Of a stretch of DNA of 9,529 bases, positions 1-6,315 are shown in pieces. The position numbers and the translations under genes were made by a program. The stretch spans positions 1 to 9,529 of the forward strand of contig DIKH01000203.1 of the NCBI GenBank assembly GCA_002424495.1, in the 5' to 3' direction. The notes beneath the pieces are model-generated. The model saw nothing but the letters and a program-made list of their open reading frames with translations. It was not told the origin of the DNA and made no database searches. Every line of letters begins with the position of its first letter. Within the stretch, counting starts at the first letter, position 1. The stretch comes from Desulfobacteraceae bacterium UBA5623. GTDB taxonomy: Bacteria > Desulfobacterota > DSM-4660 > Desulfatiglandales > Desulfatiglandaceae.

Positions 1-2
1 TG

Positions 3-476
3 GCAAGGAGTTTTGTCATCAAGGAGGTGGCGCAGGGTTTTCAGTTCAGAACTCTGCCGGATTATTCGCCTTACATCTTAAGGATGTTCAAGACGGCTCC
101 CACAAAGCTATCCAAGGCGGCAATGGAGACCCTGGCCATAATCGCATACAAGCAGCCTATCCTACGTCATGAAATCGAGAGACTGAGGGGAGTGGATGCA
201 GGGGGTATTTTAAGGACCCTGATGGAAAAGGGCCTTATCAAGATTGTCGGCCGCAAGAATCTCCCTGGTAAGCCCCTGATATATGGGACAAGCAAGAAGT
301 TTCTCGAGGTATTTGACTTAAAAGACATCGAGTCGCTTCCAAAACTTAAAGAGATTAAGGACCTTGGCGTGGATCAGCAGGGGACTGTAATTCCTGCCAG
401 TGCAGCACTCCCCGATGAAACACCCGGGGAAGAGGATGGCGATGAGACAGTCGGGGAAGAAGAAGACCAGGAATGA
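3..476 (+). CDS. scpB: Segregation and condensation protein ScpB, 3' part (5' end outside window)
   Basis: ScpB is the winged-helix kleisin-associated subunit of the SMC-ScpA-ScpB condensin, acting on the nucleoid in chromosome segregation. The visible 157 codons start mid-protein. A GTG at 27 could be taken as a start, but the frame stays open to the window edge and the residues before it (SFVIKEV) run smoothly into the family motif EVAxGFQFRT, so the true start lies upstream. The second winged-helix domain is clear: LSKAAMETLAIIAYKQP, then RHEIERLRGVD, then the GRKNLPGKPLIYGTSKKFLE stretch. After it comes a low-complexity acidic tail rich in E, D and G, typical of ScpB C-termini. The gene ends in TGA at 474-476 and overlaps the downstream pseudouridine synthase by about 35 nt, suggesting cotranscription and perhaps coupled translation. 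scpA would be expected just upstream. Confidence 0.93.
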   Translation, partial: ARSFVIKEVAQGFQFRTLPDYSPYILRMFKTAPTKLSKAAMETLAIIAYKQPILRHEIERLRGVDAGGILRTLMEKGLIKIVGRKNLPGKPLIYGTSKKFLEVFDLKDIESLPKLKEIKDLGVDQQGTVIPASAALPDETPGEEDGDETVGEEEDQE

Positions 477-1257
477 TCAGATCAGGCCGCGCTCCAGGCC
501 TGACCGAACCAAGTCCGATGACGGCAACAGGGAGCCCAAGAGGGTCAACAGGATATTGTCCCTGGCTGGCATCACCTCCAGGCGTAATGCTGACGATCTG
601 ATCAAAGCAGGACGGATTACGGTCAATGGTAGTCTTGTTGCAGAGGCAGGAGCCCGCGCCGTTTGGGGCTCTGACAGCATAAAGGTGGATGGGAAGGAGA
701 TCCCAGGACCGCGGCCCAGAATCTATCTGATGCTCAATAAGCCCTTTGGATATGTCTGCACCTTAAAAGACCCGGAGGGCAGGCGCCTTGTGACGGAACT
801 CCTGGACGGGATCACGCAAAGGGTATATCCGGCCGGCCGGCTGGATTTTGACTCCCTTGGCCTGTTGTTGTTCACCAACGACGGGGAATTGGCCTATCGC
901 CTTACACATCCCAGCTATCAGGTCCCACGCACATATAAGGTCACTGTTGCAGGAAGAATCACAGACCAGGCAATAGAGCGTCTTAAAAAGGGGGTTGAGC
1001 TTTCAGATGGGCCAAGCGGTGAGTCAAAGGCCTCTGTGATTAAACATAATAAAGAGACAAGCATCGTCAGGATGACCATCACCCAAGGCAGATCCAGACA
1101 GGTCAGGAGGATGATCGAGGCGGTGGGATACGGCGTGGTCCAACTGACGAGGACCGGTTTTGGAACCCTGATGCTGGGAGACCTGAAGATCGGCAAATAC
1201 CGCCTTCTTGAAAATGAGGAGATAAGATCTTTGAAAAGATTAGTCAGCCTGATTTGA
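442..1257 (+). CDS. rluB: RluB/RsuA-family 16S/23S rRNA pseudouridine synthase
   Basis: This enzyme isomerises a specific uridine in rRNA to pseudouridine. The frame is open from 400, but I chose the ATG at 442 because the purine-rich ribosome site GGGGAAGAGG (426-435) lies 6 nt before it; ATG 436 directly abuts that site. The product is then 271 aa. A basic N-terminal tail precedes an S4 RNA-binding domain (about residues 34-83, with NRILSLAGITSRR and GRITVNG). The catalytic domain has LNKPFGYVCT (about 99-107), the GRLDFDSLGLLLFTNDGEL motif with catalytic Asp about 135, and the C-terminal signature GRSRQVRRM (about 216-224). The scpB-rluB order is common in bacteria. Family membership is firm; the exact target (RluB-type 23S U2605 versus RsuA or RluE/RluF-type) is inferred from the S4 domain, the basic tail and the synteny. 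Confidence 0.93.
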   Translation: MRQSGKKKTRNDQIRPRSRPDRTKSDDGNREPKRVNRILSLAGITSRRNADDLIKAGRITVNGSLVAEAGARAVWGSDSIKVDGKEIPGPRPRIYLMLNKPFGYVCTLKDPEGRRLVTELLDGITQRVYPAGRLDFDSLGLLLFTNDGELAYRLTHPSYQVPRTYKVTVAGRITDQAIERLKKGVELSDGPSGESKASVIKHNKETSIVRMTITQGRSRQVRRMIEAVGYGVVQLTRTGFGTLMLGDLKIGKYRLLENEEIRSLKRLVSLI

Positions 1258-1265
1258 AAATTTTG

Positions 1266-1294
1266 TTTACAGCAGCGCTCAATTGTTGTATTGA
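1266..1294 (+). promoter_or_regulatory. Possible promoter for tRNA-Val
   Basis: TTTACA (1266-1271, one mismatch to the -35 consensus) is followed after 17 nt by TATTGA (1289-1294), a poor -10 match. The predicted start, near 1301, would give a leader of about 28 nt before the tRNA. The position fits; the -10 is weak, so this is a tentative call. Confidence 0.25.
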
Positions 1295-1328
1295 GTGGCG
1301 GAACAAAAACAGAGCAGACCCTTCTCAC

Positions 1329-1403
1329 GGGCGGTTAACTCAGCGGGAGAGTGCCATCCTCACACGGTGGAAGTCGCGGGTTCAAACCCCGCACCGCCCA
1401 CCA
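1329..1403 (+). tRNA. tRNA-Val, anticodon CAC, CCA encoded
   Basis: All four arms pair. The acceptor is GGGCGGT with ACCGCCC. The D stem is ACTC/GAGT around loop AGCGGGA. The anticodon stem is CCATC/GGTGG (one T-G wobble) around loop CTCACAC, giving anticodon CAC, which reads GUG. The variable loop is AAGTC. The T stem is GCGGG/CCCGC around TTCAAAC. Discriminator A (1400) is followed by an encoded CCA (1401-1403). Total length is 75 nt including CCA. The gene marks the left edge of the accessory block: only 83 nt separate it from the end of a truncated restriction gene, which fits tRNA genes being common integration sites. I found no second copy of the tRNA 3' end downstream. Confidence 0.96.
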
Positions 1404-1486
1404 TCAAAATCAAACCTCACATTAAATCCCCAATGCAGACCGGCAACTTTTATTATTTTCGCGAATTATAATGGGGACGGAAAGCG

Positions 1487-3073
1487 TTATCCAAGTTTGT
1501 TGAAGAGCTTGTCAATATAGTGCTCTCGATCATCGGTCATGAAGAGAACATGCTTGGCCTCCAGTTCTTCCCGGGAGTTGCCCCATTTCAACTGGGGGTA
1601 TCTGGTCCACGATAGGATAAAACTGTTGAGGATTACCTCGGGATCGTTTAACCGATTCTCAATATCCTTTGTGCGCTGATGGAAAAGAATCTTTTCGCTT
1701 GCCGGGCCTTCGTGTATCAGACCGTGCGGCTCAATAAAGGAGACATATTGCATTTTTTTCTTTAACATCCAAAGGATGAAATCCGGATGGAAATTTCCTG
1801 CTTCAAAAAAGCCGACACCTTTTCCACGGCTCATATTTCTAAGGAGAAACAGCTCCGTTTCATCAGTCTCAAGCCTGGCTTTATTAGTTGCGCACCAGTC
1901 CTTCAGGTCTGTAACAAACTGGTACTCGCTTTCGTTCAGCGAAACCGGCAGTATGGTAATTTTACCTCCGCGGCGCACATGGAAAAGAGGCTGAAAAAGG
2001 TGTTTGCCGAAATTACAGACGCTAAGATCTCCCACCTGCAACAGGGTATCTTTCTTTTCTTCCAGCTCTTTTTTGATTTGGTTAATACCCTGAATGACCT
2101 GCGTTTCATCGCCATCAACGATGAGTTGGTAAAATTCGTCTGAAGGCAGATTGTCATCATCTGAGCTGAGTTCACGAAGCTCCAGGCGCGGCTCGATAAA
2201 CTCCCGCTTTCTAAAGTTATAGTAGTGGTCGCAGTAACGCTTCAAAAGCTCCGATGCAATCTGTTGCAGGATCATTACATCGTCAAATCCCGAAAGGTTT
2301 AAGCGCGCCTGTGGCAGATAAAGCGTATACCAGTTGGAATTCATCAGCAGTTGAAGAATTCCTGTTTTGGAAATGTTCAGGTTATACCAGCTCCGCTCAC
2401 GTTTGAACTGCTCCAATTCAAAAAACAACGCGTCATAATCCAGAAGGGATAAATGTTGCTCCCGCAGCGCGGCCTTGTTTTTTTGGACAACCGGCCCGGA
2501 TCCATGGGATTGTATGGTTTGAATGCGCGGATACCAATCCACAACCACCGTGTTATCCATCAGGTAATCCGGAATATCGCCTACCGTGGGGACCGGCGCA
2601 TCCTTTTTGAAGTCATATTCCTTTCCATCCGCGGTTTTTCTTTTTGGCCGCAGGATCTTCAACCTCTTGCCGAAGTCATAGGTAACATTCAATGGGATAG
2701 TGCTGATCTCACGCCGTTCATTTCCCGGCAGGCCTTCCTCCTTAAGGAACTCCTTAAACCTTTCCATAAAATCAGCTTCAATACCAAACACGTTCAGCGT
2801 TTCAAGCTCTTCAATAAAAGGTGGAAGATATGGGGCATAGGCATGCCCGCTGCGTTTGAGAGACCATTCGTAGCCTTTAAGGCGGACGCCGCGGCCGAAC
2901 AACTGGATGATTTGCGTCCCTTCGCTCCGGCCCACGTGCATGAGACCCATGGTGCTGACCCGCCAGCAATCCCACCCTTCGACAAATTTCTTTGATCCGA
3001 TCAGCAGGTTTACAGGCGAATTGGAATCCTTTACAGAAGCAAACATGGCCTGGCGAAGGCGTGCTGCATCAAA
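1487..3073 (-). pseudogene. Type III restriction-like Res subunit, C-terminal half (DEAD/DEAH helicase plus nuclease), 5'-truncated
   Basis: This is the C-terminal ~528 codons of a superfamily 2 helicase/nuclease of the kind found in type III restriction systems, whose full-length members run to about 900-1000 aa. The fragment opens with FDAARLRQAMF upstream of the first Met (3044-3046), which looks like continuous homology, and an in-frame TAA at 3074-3076 marks the break. Numbering from that Met, helicase motif V (VEGWD, about 22-26) and motif VI (QLFGRGVRLKG, 48-58) survive; motifs I-IV, including Walker A and B, are gone. Near the C-terminus, FHPDFILWM (about 419-427) followed by FIEPHGL (437-443) looks like a PD-(D/E)xK nuclease core, but histidine stands where lysine is usual. 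With no ATP-binding half it cannot be an active translocase. No start signal or promoter is evident, and no partner mod gene is present. Whether the product is made from the internal ATG at 3046 is unknown. Confidence 0.82.
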
Positions 3074-3406
3074 TTAAATGATATTATCCTGGGGGGAGAC
3101 ATTCTTGTAATTCGAACTGATAAGACATCGATAAATGGTGAATTTCTATCCCGTTATATAAGACGCTTAGAACAAAAAGTTCTCCAGCTTGTTTCTGGAA
3201 CAACAGTTTTTCATTTATATCCTTCATCAATAGAGAAGCTCGAATTATCAGTGCCATCATATGGTGAACAACAAAAAATCGCCGATTGCCTAACTTCCAT
3301 CGATGACCTGATCACCGCCCAAACCCAAAAACTCGACGCCCTCAAGGCCCATAAAAAAGGCCTGATGCAGCAGCTATTCCCGGCCATGGATGAGGTGGGT
3401 GCATGA
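3074..3406 (+). pseudogene. hsdS: Type I restriction specificity subunit HsdS, C-terminal remnant
   Basis: HsdS recognises the target sequence and scaffolds HsdM and HsdR. Only the last ~110 codons remain. Reading forward in the frame that ends at TGA 3404-3406, the protein shows the end of the second target-recognition domain (GGDILVIRT, then NGEFLSRYI, then SGTTVFHL with EKLELSVPS), followed by the conserved C-terminal helix EQQKIADCLTSIDDLITAQ and the ending KKGLMQQLFPAM. A full HsdS has about 400 aa with two recognition domains, so the first domain and central helix are missing. The 5' break coincides with the broken 5' end of the oppositely oriented Res fragment near 3073-3077. The stop overlaps the next gene's start as ATGA (3403-3406). 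GAGGTGG at 3392-3398, inside this remnant, is the downstream gene's ribosome site. Confidence 0.85.
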
Positions 3407-4503
3407 GCATCACCTCCTTTGTCAATCTGGATGCTCTGGCCACGCACCTGCGCAAAGAGTTGGAAGCCAAGGAATACATATTGCTCTATGCTTACAATGG
3501 CGTAGGGAAAACCCGTCTGTCCATGGCCTTCAAGGAGCTAGGCAAGCAGGAGGATGAGCGCGATACCCTCTACTTCAACGCCTTTACCGAAGACCTGTTT
3601 TCTTGGGATAACGACCTGGAGGAGGATAAGCAGCGCGTACTGCGCATGAATACCGATTCGCACTTTTTCGATGGCCTGCAAGAACTGGAGATGGAAAACC
3701 GTATCCGTCCGCTACTGGCACGCTACTCGGATTTTGACTTTTTCATAGATTACGATAATTGGGAAATCACCTTCTTCCGCGACAGGGATAAAAATCAAGG
3801 CCCTATCCCGATCAAGGTCTCACGCGGCGAGGAAAATATCTTTGTCTGGTGTTTCTTTCTGGCGGTGGCCCAGCTGGCCATAGACCGGCAGGAGGCTTAT
3901 AAATGGGTCAAATACATCTATGCGGACGACCCCATCTCCTCGCTGGATGACAACAATGCCATAGCCGTGGCCTCTCATCTGGCGCAATTATTGAAGGGGG
4001 CCAACGGACAAATCAAAGCCGTGATCTCTTCGCGCCATGCCCTGTTTTTTAACGTGATGTGGAACGAGTTGCACGAAAAACGGAAAGGTTTTCAGCCTTA
4101 TTTTTTTAGTAAACTCGGTAATGACTACACCCTTCGATACACCAATGACACGCCGTTTTTTCATCATGTGGCACTGCTCAGGCAACTTCGCGAAGCTGCC
4201 GAGTCGGGTCAGCTCTATACCTACCACTTTAATGTTTTGCGTGGTGTTTTGGAAAAGACAGCAGTTTTTCACGGCTTCAATAATTTTTCCGCCTGTATTC
4301 AAAAAGACAAAGACGATGAAGACGGCGTTCTTTATGCCCGGTTAATCAACGTGTTGAGTCACGGCAACTATTCACTGTTTGAACCCCGCGAAATGCTTGA
4401 AGAGAGCAAACAGTATTTCAAAAAAATCTTGCATGACTTTATGGCGAACTATCGGTTCAACCCCGAATTGTTCCCGGAATTGACTGAAGAGGCATCAGTA
4501 TGA
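3403..4503 (+). CDS. PrrC-like ABC-ATPase / candidate anticodon nuclease within type I R-M operon
   Basis: Complete 366-aa protein, not obviously damaged. The N-terminal ABC-type ATPase has a Walker A-like AYNGVGKTRLS (30-40), closely resembling PrrC's; a signature-like VSRGEEN (139-145); a Walker B/D-loop YADDPISSLDDN (173-184); and a switch histidine in SSRHALFFN (H212). The C-terminal region carries R280 and E284 (LRGVLE) and H320 in RLINVLSHG. This matches the spacing style of the PrrC tRNase triad (Arg320, Glu324, His356 in the E. coli protein), and R313-x6-H320 also fits the HEPN nuclease pattern. PrrC cleaves the tRNA-Lys anticodon loop and is normally held inactive by an intact type Ic R-M complex; phage inhibition of that complex releases it. 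Here the gene sits between hsdS and hsdM with ATGA overlaps at both ends and ribosome site GAGGTGG (3392-3398). The ATPase assignment is strong, the nuclease role is inferred, and the tRNA target is unknown. Alternatively it is an ATPase-only R-M accessory protein. Confidence 0.78.
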   Translation: MSITSFVNLDALATHLRKELEAKEYILLYAYNGVGKTRLSMAFKELGKQEDERDTLYFNAFTEDLFSWDNDLEEDKQRVLRMNTDSHFFDGLQELEMENRIRPLLARYSDFDFFIDYDNWEITFFRDRDKNQGPIPIKVSRGEENIFVWCFFLAVAQLAIDRQEAYKWVKYIYADDPISSLDDNNAIAVASHLAQLLKGANGQIKAVISSRHALFFNVMWNELHEKRKGFQPYFFSKLGNDYTLRYTNDTPFFHHVALLRQLREAAESGQLYTYHFNVLRGVLEKTAVFHGFNNFSACIQKDKDDEDGVLYARLINVLSHGNYSLFEPREMLEESKQYFKKILHDFMANYRFNPELFPELTEEASV

Positions 4504-5278
4504 CAAAAGAAGAATTAAACCGACTCGGTAAAACCCTCTGGGATATCGCCGACCAATTACGCGGCGCGATGAATCCGGATGATTTCCGCGACCATATGCT
4601 CTCATTCCTGTTTTTACGCTACCTCTCCGACAACTACGAAGCGGCGGCCAAAAAGGAGCTGGGCCGGGATTATCCCGCGCCTAAAGATGGTGACAAGCGC
4701 ACGCCACTGGCGATCCGGTACAAAGAAAATGCCGGGGATATAGCCGACTTCGAAAAACAAATGCGCCTCAAGGTGCATTATGTAATTGAACCGCCATACC
4801 TGTGGAGCAGCATTGCCGAAATGGCGCGCACCCAGCATGGCGACCTGCTGGATACCCTGTGGAAGGGCTTCAAGTATATCGAAGAGAAATCATTTGAAAG
4901 TACGTTCCAGGGGCTGTTTTCCGAGATCAACCTGCACTCCGAAAAACTGGGCAAAACGCCCAAAGCGCGCAACGATAAACTTTGCACCATTATCCAGAAA
5001 ATCGCCGAGGGCATTGCCCAGTTCAGCACCAGCACCGACATCCTTGGCGATGCTTATGAATACCTGATCGGTCAGTTCGCCGCCGGGTCTCAATGGACGA
5101 AATTGAAAAGAACGACTACAACCTGAATATCTCGCGTTATGTCAGCACCGCTACGGCAGAGGAACCGATTGATTTACAGGCGGTAAATGCTGAACTAAAA
5201 GAGATTGAGAAGCGGGCCGCAAAAGCAGCCGAAACACACAATGCATTTCTCAAAGAGCTGGGGCTGCCACCGGTCTAA
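4500..5278 (+). pseudogene. hsdM: Type I methyltransferase subunit HsdM, internally deleted and frameshifted
   Basis: HsdM with HsdS makes the m6A methyltransferase of type I R-M. The first ~197 codons (4500 to about 5090) are a good type Ic-like N-terminal domain: ELNRLGKTLWDIADQLRG, MLSFLFLRYLSDN, FSEINLHSEKLG, then ILGDAYEYLIGQFAAGS. In intact proteins the last motif runs into the SAM-binding GEFYTP region. Here the frame shifts at once into QWTKLKRTTTT and stops at 5126. In another frame, 5093-5278 encodes the genuine C-terminus (MDEIEKNDYNLNISRYV, then HNAFLKELGLPPV). About 200-260 residues are missing, including the SAM site and the NPPF catalytic motif, so no methyltransferase can be made. 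The start ATG overlaps the upstream stop as ATGA (4500-4503), showing a formerly coupled hsdS-X-hsdM operon. No hsdR follows. Confidence 0.9.
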
Positions 5279-5307
5279 TGGATAGATCGCTAAAAACTGC
5301 AAATCGT

Positions 5308-5361
5308 TCATAACAAAGCGCTGAACCGGACGCCTCACAACGCCGGTTAGCTTCGTGTGCC
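5308..5361 (+). repeat. Imperfect hairpin resembling an integron attC recombination site (degenerate)
   Basis: The left side (TAACAAAGCGCTGAACCGG, 5311-5329) looks like the R''-L'' half of attC sites. AACCGG (5324-5329) pairs perfectly with CCGGTT (5343-5348). The stem continues outward through GCT/AGC after one unpaired G (5323), like the extrahelical base of attC L boxes, and inward through CG/CG after an unpaired A. The right end should carry GTTRRRY but reads GTGTGCC, as though bases were lost. No companion attC was seen after higA. It could be a decayed cassette boundary, or an unrelated hairpin or terminator-like structure after hsdM (no T-run follows). Confidence 0.35.
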
Positions 5362-5380
5362 ACAACCAAAAACAATCCAC

Positions 5381-5409
5381 TTGACATATTACGCCAACCG
5401 TAATACTAT
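5381..5409 (+). promoter_or_regulatory. higBA promoter
   Basis: Perfect -35 TTGACA (5381-5386), a 17-nt spacer, then TACTAT (5404-5409) as -10. It lies directly upstream of higB. A start 6-8 nt after the -10 would fall at about 5415-5417, on the higB ATG itself, predicting a leaderless or almost leaderless transcript. Confidence 0.75.
5387..5405. promoter_or_regulatory. Probable HigA (or HigBA) operator inside the promoter
   Basis: A perfect 7-bp inverted repeat, TATTACG-CCAAC-CGTAATA, fills the spacer between the -35 and -10 boxes and touches the -10. An XRE-family antitoxin bound here would block polymerase, giving standard toxin-antitoxin autorepression. The symmetry is seen in the sequence; the binding protein is inferred from the adjacent higA. 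Confidence 0.65.
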
Positions 5410-5415
5410 TCTCGC

Positions 5416-5694
5416 ATGATAAAATCATTTGCCTGTCGAGACACTGAAAAGTTGTTTAACGATCAACGAATCCTTCGTTTCCAATCTTTTGAACGGCAGG
5501 CGAGAAAAAGGCTTATGGTACTTCATGCCGCTCCGAGTCTGGATGCTTTAATGCTTAATCCAGGCAATAAATTGCATTCCCTCAAAGGGAATAGAAAGGG
5601 ACAATTCGCTATCAGCATTAACAAACAGTGGCGTGTTTGTTTTGAATGGCATGAGAGTAATGCATTTAATGTAGAAATTACAGATTATCATTAA
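5416..5694 (+). CDS. higB: HigB-family toxin (RelE superfamily mRNA interferase)
   Basis: 92-aa toxin of the HigB/RelE fold, which cleaves mRNA on the ribosome when free of HigA. It has the family opening MIKSF, the conserved core HSLKGNRKGQFAISINKQWRVCFEW (about 57-77), and the ending VEITDYH at the C-terminus. Length is normal and no disabling change is visible. ATG 5416 is the start because the MIKSF opening is characteristic and no earlier in-frame start fits. There is no Shine-Dalgarno sequence before it, and the promoter places the transcript start at or next to this ATG. The toxin-first order with the antitoxin 9 nt downstream is typical of higBA. Confidence 0.93.
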   Translation: MIKSFACRDTEKLFNDQRILRFQSFERQARKRLMVLHAAPSLDALMLNPGNKLHSLKGNRKGQFAISINKQWRVCFEWHESNAFNVEITDYH

Positions 5695-5703
5695 GGTGGA
5701 TAT

Positions 5704-6039
5704 ATGAGTACAAAAAAACTTCTCGATCCAATAACACCGGGGGAAATCCTTCGTGAAGATTTTATGGAACCTTTGGGAATTAGTATAAATCAGCTTTCAC
5801 GTGACCTTTCTGTTCCTCCCAATCGAATTAGCGAGATTGTCAACGGGAAAAGATCCATTACTGCCGATACCGCGTTAAGACTAGAGCGCTATTTTAATGT
5901 GGAAGCTCAGTTTTGGCTGAATTTACAGACTGAATATGATTTGCGGATGATAAAACGAAAAATTTGGTCTGACATAGAACAGCGAATTATTCCGGTAAAA
6001 ACAACAGAAACAGGTGTTGAGCATCATACCGTGGCATAA
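5704..6039 (+). CDS. higA: HigA antitoxin (XRE-family DNA-binding protein)
   Basis: 111-aa antitoxin that neutralises HigB and represses the operon. It opens with PGEILREDFMEPLGISINQL, the usual HigA/VapI start, then a helix-turn-helix (about residues 25-52: LSRDLSVPPNRISEIVNGKRSI), then TADTALRLERYF and AQFWLNLQTEYDLR, a well-conserved HigA ending block. Ribosome site AAGGTGG (5693-5699) overlaps the higB stop and sits 4 nt before ATG 5704. This strong site contrasts with the absent one for higB and should favour antitoxin over toxin synthesis from the shared mRNA. It likely binds the inverted repeat at 5387-5405. Confidence 0.95.
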   Translation: MSTKKLLDPITPGEILREDFMEPLGISINQLSRDLSVPPNRISEIVNGKRSITADTALRLERYFNVEAQFWLNLQTEYDLRMIKRKIWSDIEQRIIPVKTTETGVEHHTVA

Positions 6040-6278
6040 CAACAGTTTTTAGTGGGGTGTTCATTCCGCAATGCTTCATTCACACCTCTCTATCAAGGAT
6101 TCGCTTATACATATTGTCTCTCATGTCCGTTTCGTTTTATCATGAAAAACCGCAACTCGACTTCATCCTCTAATATAAATCCCTACATTTTTCAAGCTTA
6201 TTTTATTATTGAGGATCTTGTTTAAAGGGGGCTTGATGTACTCCAAGATCTCAATCTATTTCGGAGTGAAACTTACCA
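6040..6278. other. AT-rich stretch without genes between two toxin-antitoxin modules
   Basis: I see no coding frame with family features on either strand. It holds a loose inverted repeat GATCTTG (6214-6220) / CAAGATC (6244-6250) with a 23-nt loop, and a TTCATTC direct repeat near 6059-6080 inside a weak GGTGT/ACACC stem. None has a T-run that would make a convincing higBA terminator. Confidence 0.5.
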
Positions 6279-6307
6279 TTGACAATCGGACCAAATATAG
6301 TTTTAAT
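6279..6307 (+). promoter_or_regulatory. Promoter of the Phd/YefM-RelE/ParE module
   Basis: Perfect -35 TTGACA (6279-6284), a 17-nt spacer, and TTTAAT (6302-6307) as -10, one mismatch to consensus. The start would be near 6314, leaving a short leader with ribosome site AAGGAGG (6325-6331) 5 nt before ATG 6337. Confidence 0.75.
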
Positions 6308-6315
6308 ATGGTCCG
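6287..6315. promoter_or_regulatory. Probable antitoxin operator overlapping the -10
   Basis: A perfect 7-bp inverted repeat, CGGACCA (6287-6293) and TGGTCCG (6309-6315), brackets the -10 box with a 15-nt centre. A second motif, TACCATTG, occurs at 6274-6281 and 6316-6323, exactly 42 bp apart, with its reverse core ATGGT at 6308-6312. The layout suits cooperative binding of Phd/YefM dimers. Binding is inferred. Confidence 0.6.

Noticed and set aside
400..441. Upstream ATGs at 400 and 436 for the pseudouridine synthase
   Set aside because: The GGGGAAGAGG ribosome site at 426-435 is correctly spaced only for the ATG at 442.
27..476. GTG at 27 as a genuine scpB start
   Set aside because: The frame is open to the window edge and upstream residues continue the ScpB family motif, so the gene is cut by the window rather than starting here.
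1276..1300. CTCAAT/ATTGAG hairpin as an rluB terminator
   Set aside because: Only a six-base-pair core, with no T-run on either strand downstream.
918..1328. 136-codon minus-strand open frame across rluB and its downstream spacer
   Set aside because: Shadow of rluB; the translation is low-complexity and unrecognisable.
2453..2995. 180-codon plus-strand open frame
   Set aside because: Antisense to the Res remnant, which has clear helicase motifs on the other strand; no family features in the plus-strand translation.
4500..5126. A normal short 208-aa protein rather than a pseudogene
   Set aside because: It matches HsdM to residue 197, then ends in an out-of-frame tail, and the authentic HsdM C-terminus follows at once in another frame.
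6040..6160. Short minus-strand frame beginning MYKRILDREV
   Set aside because: It stops after ten codons and has no recognisable continuation.
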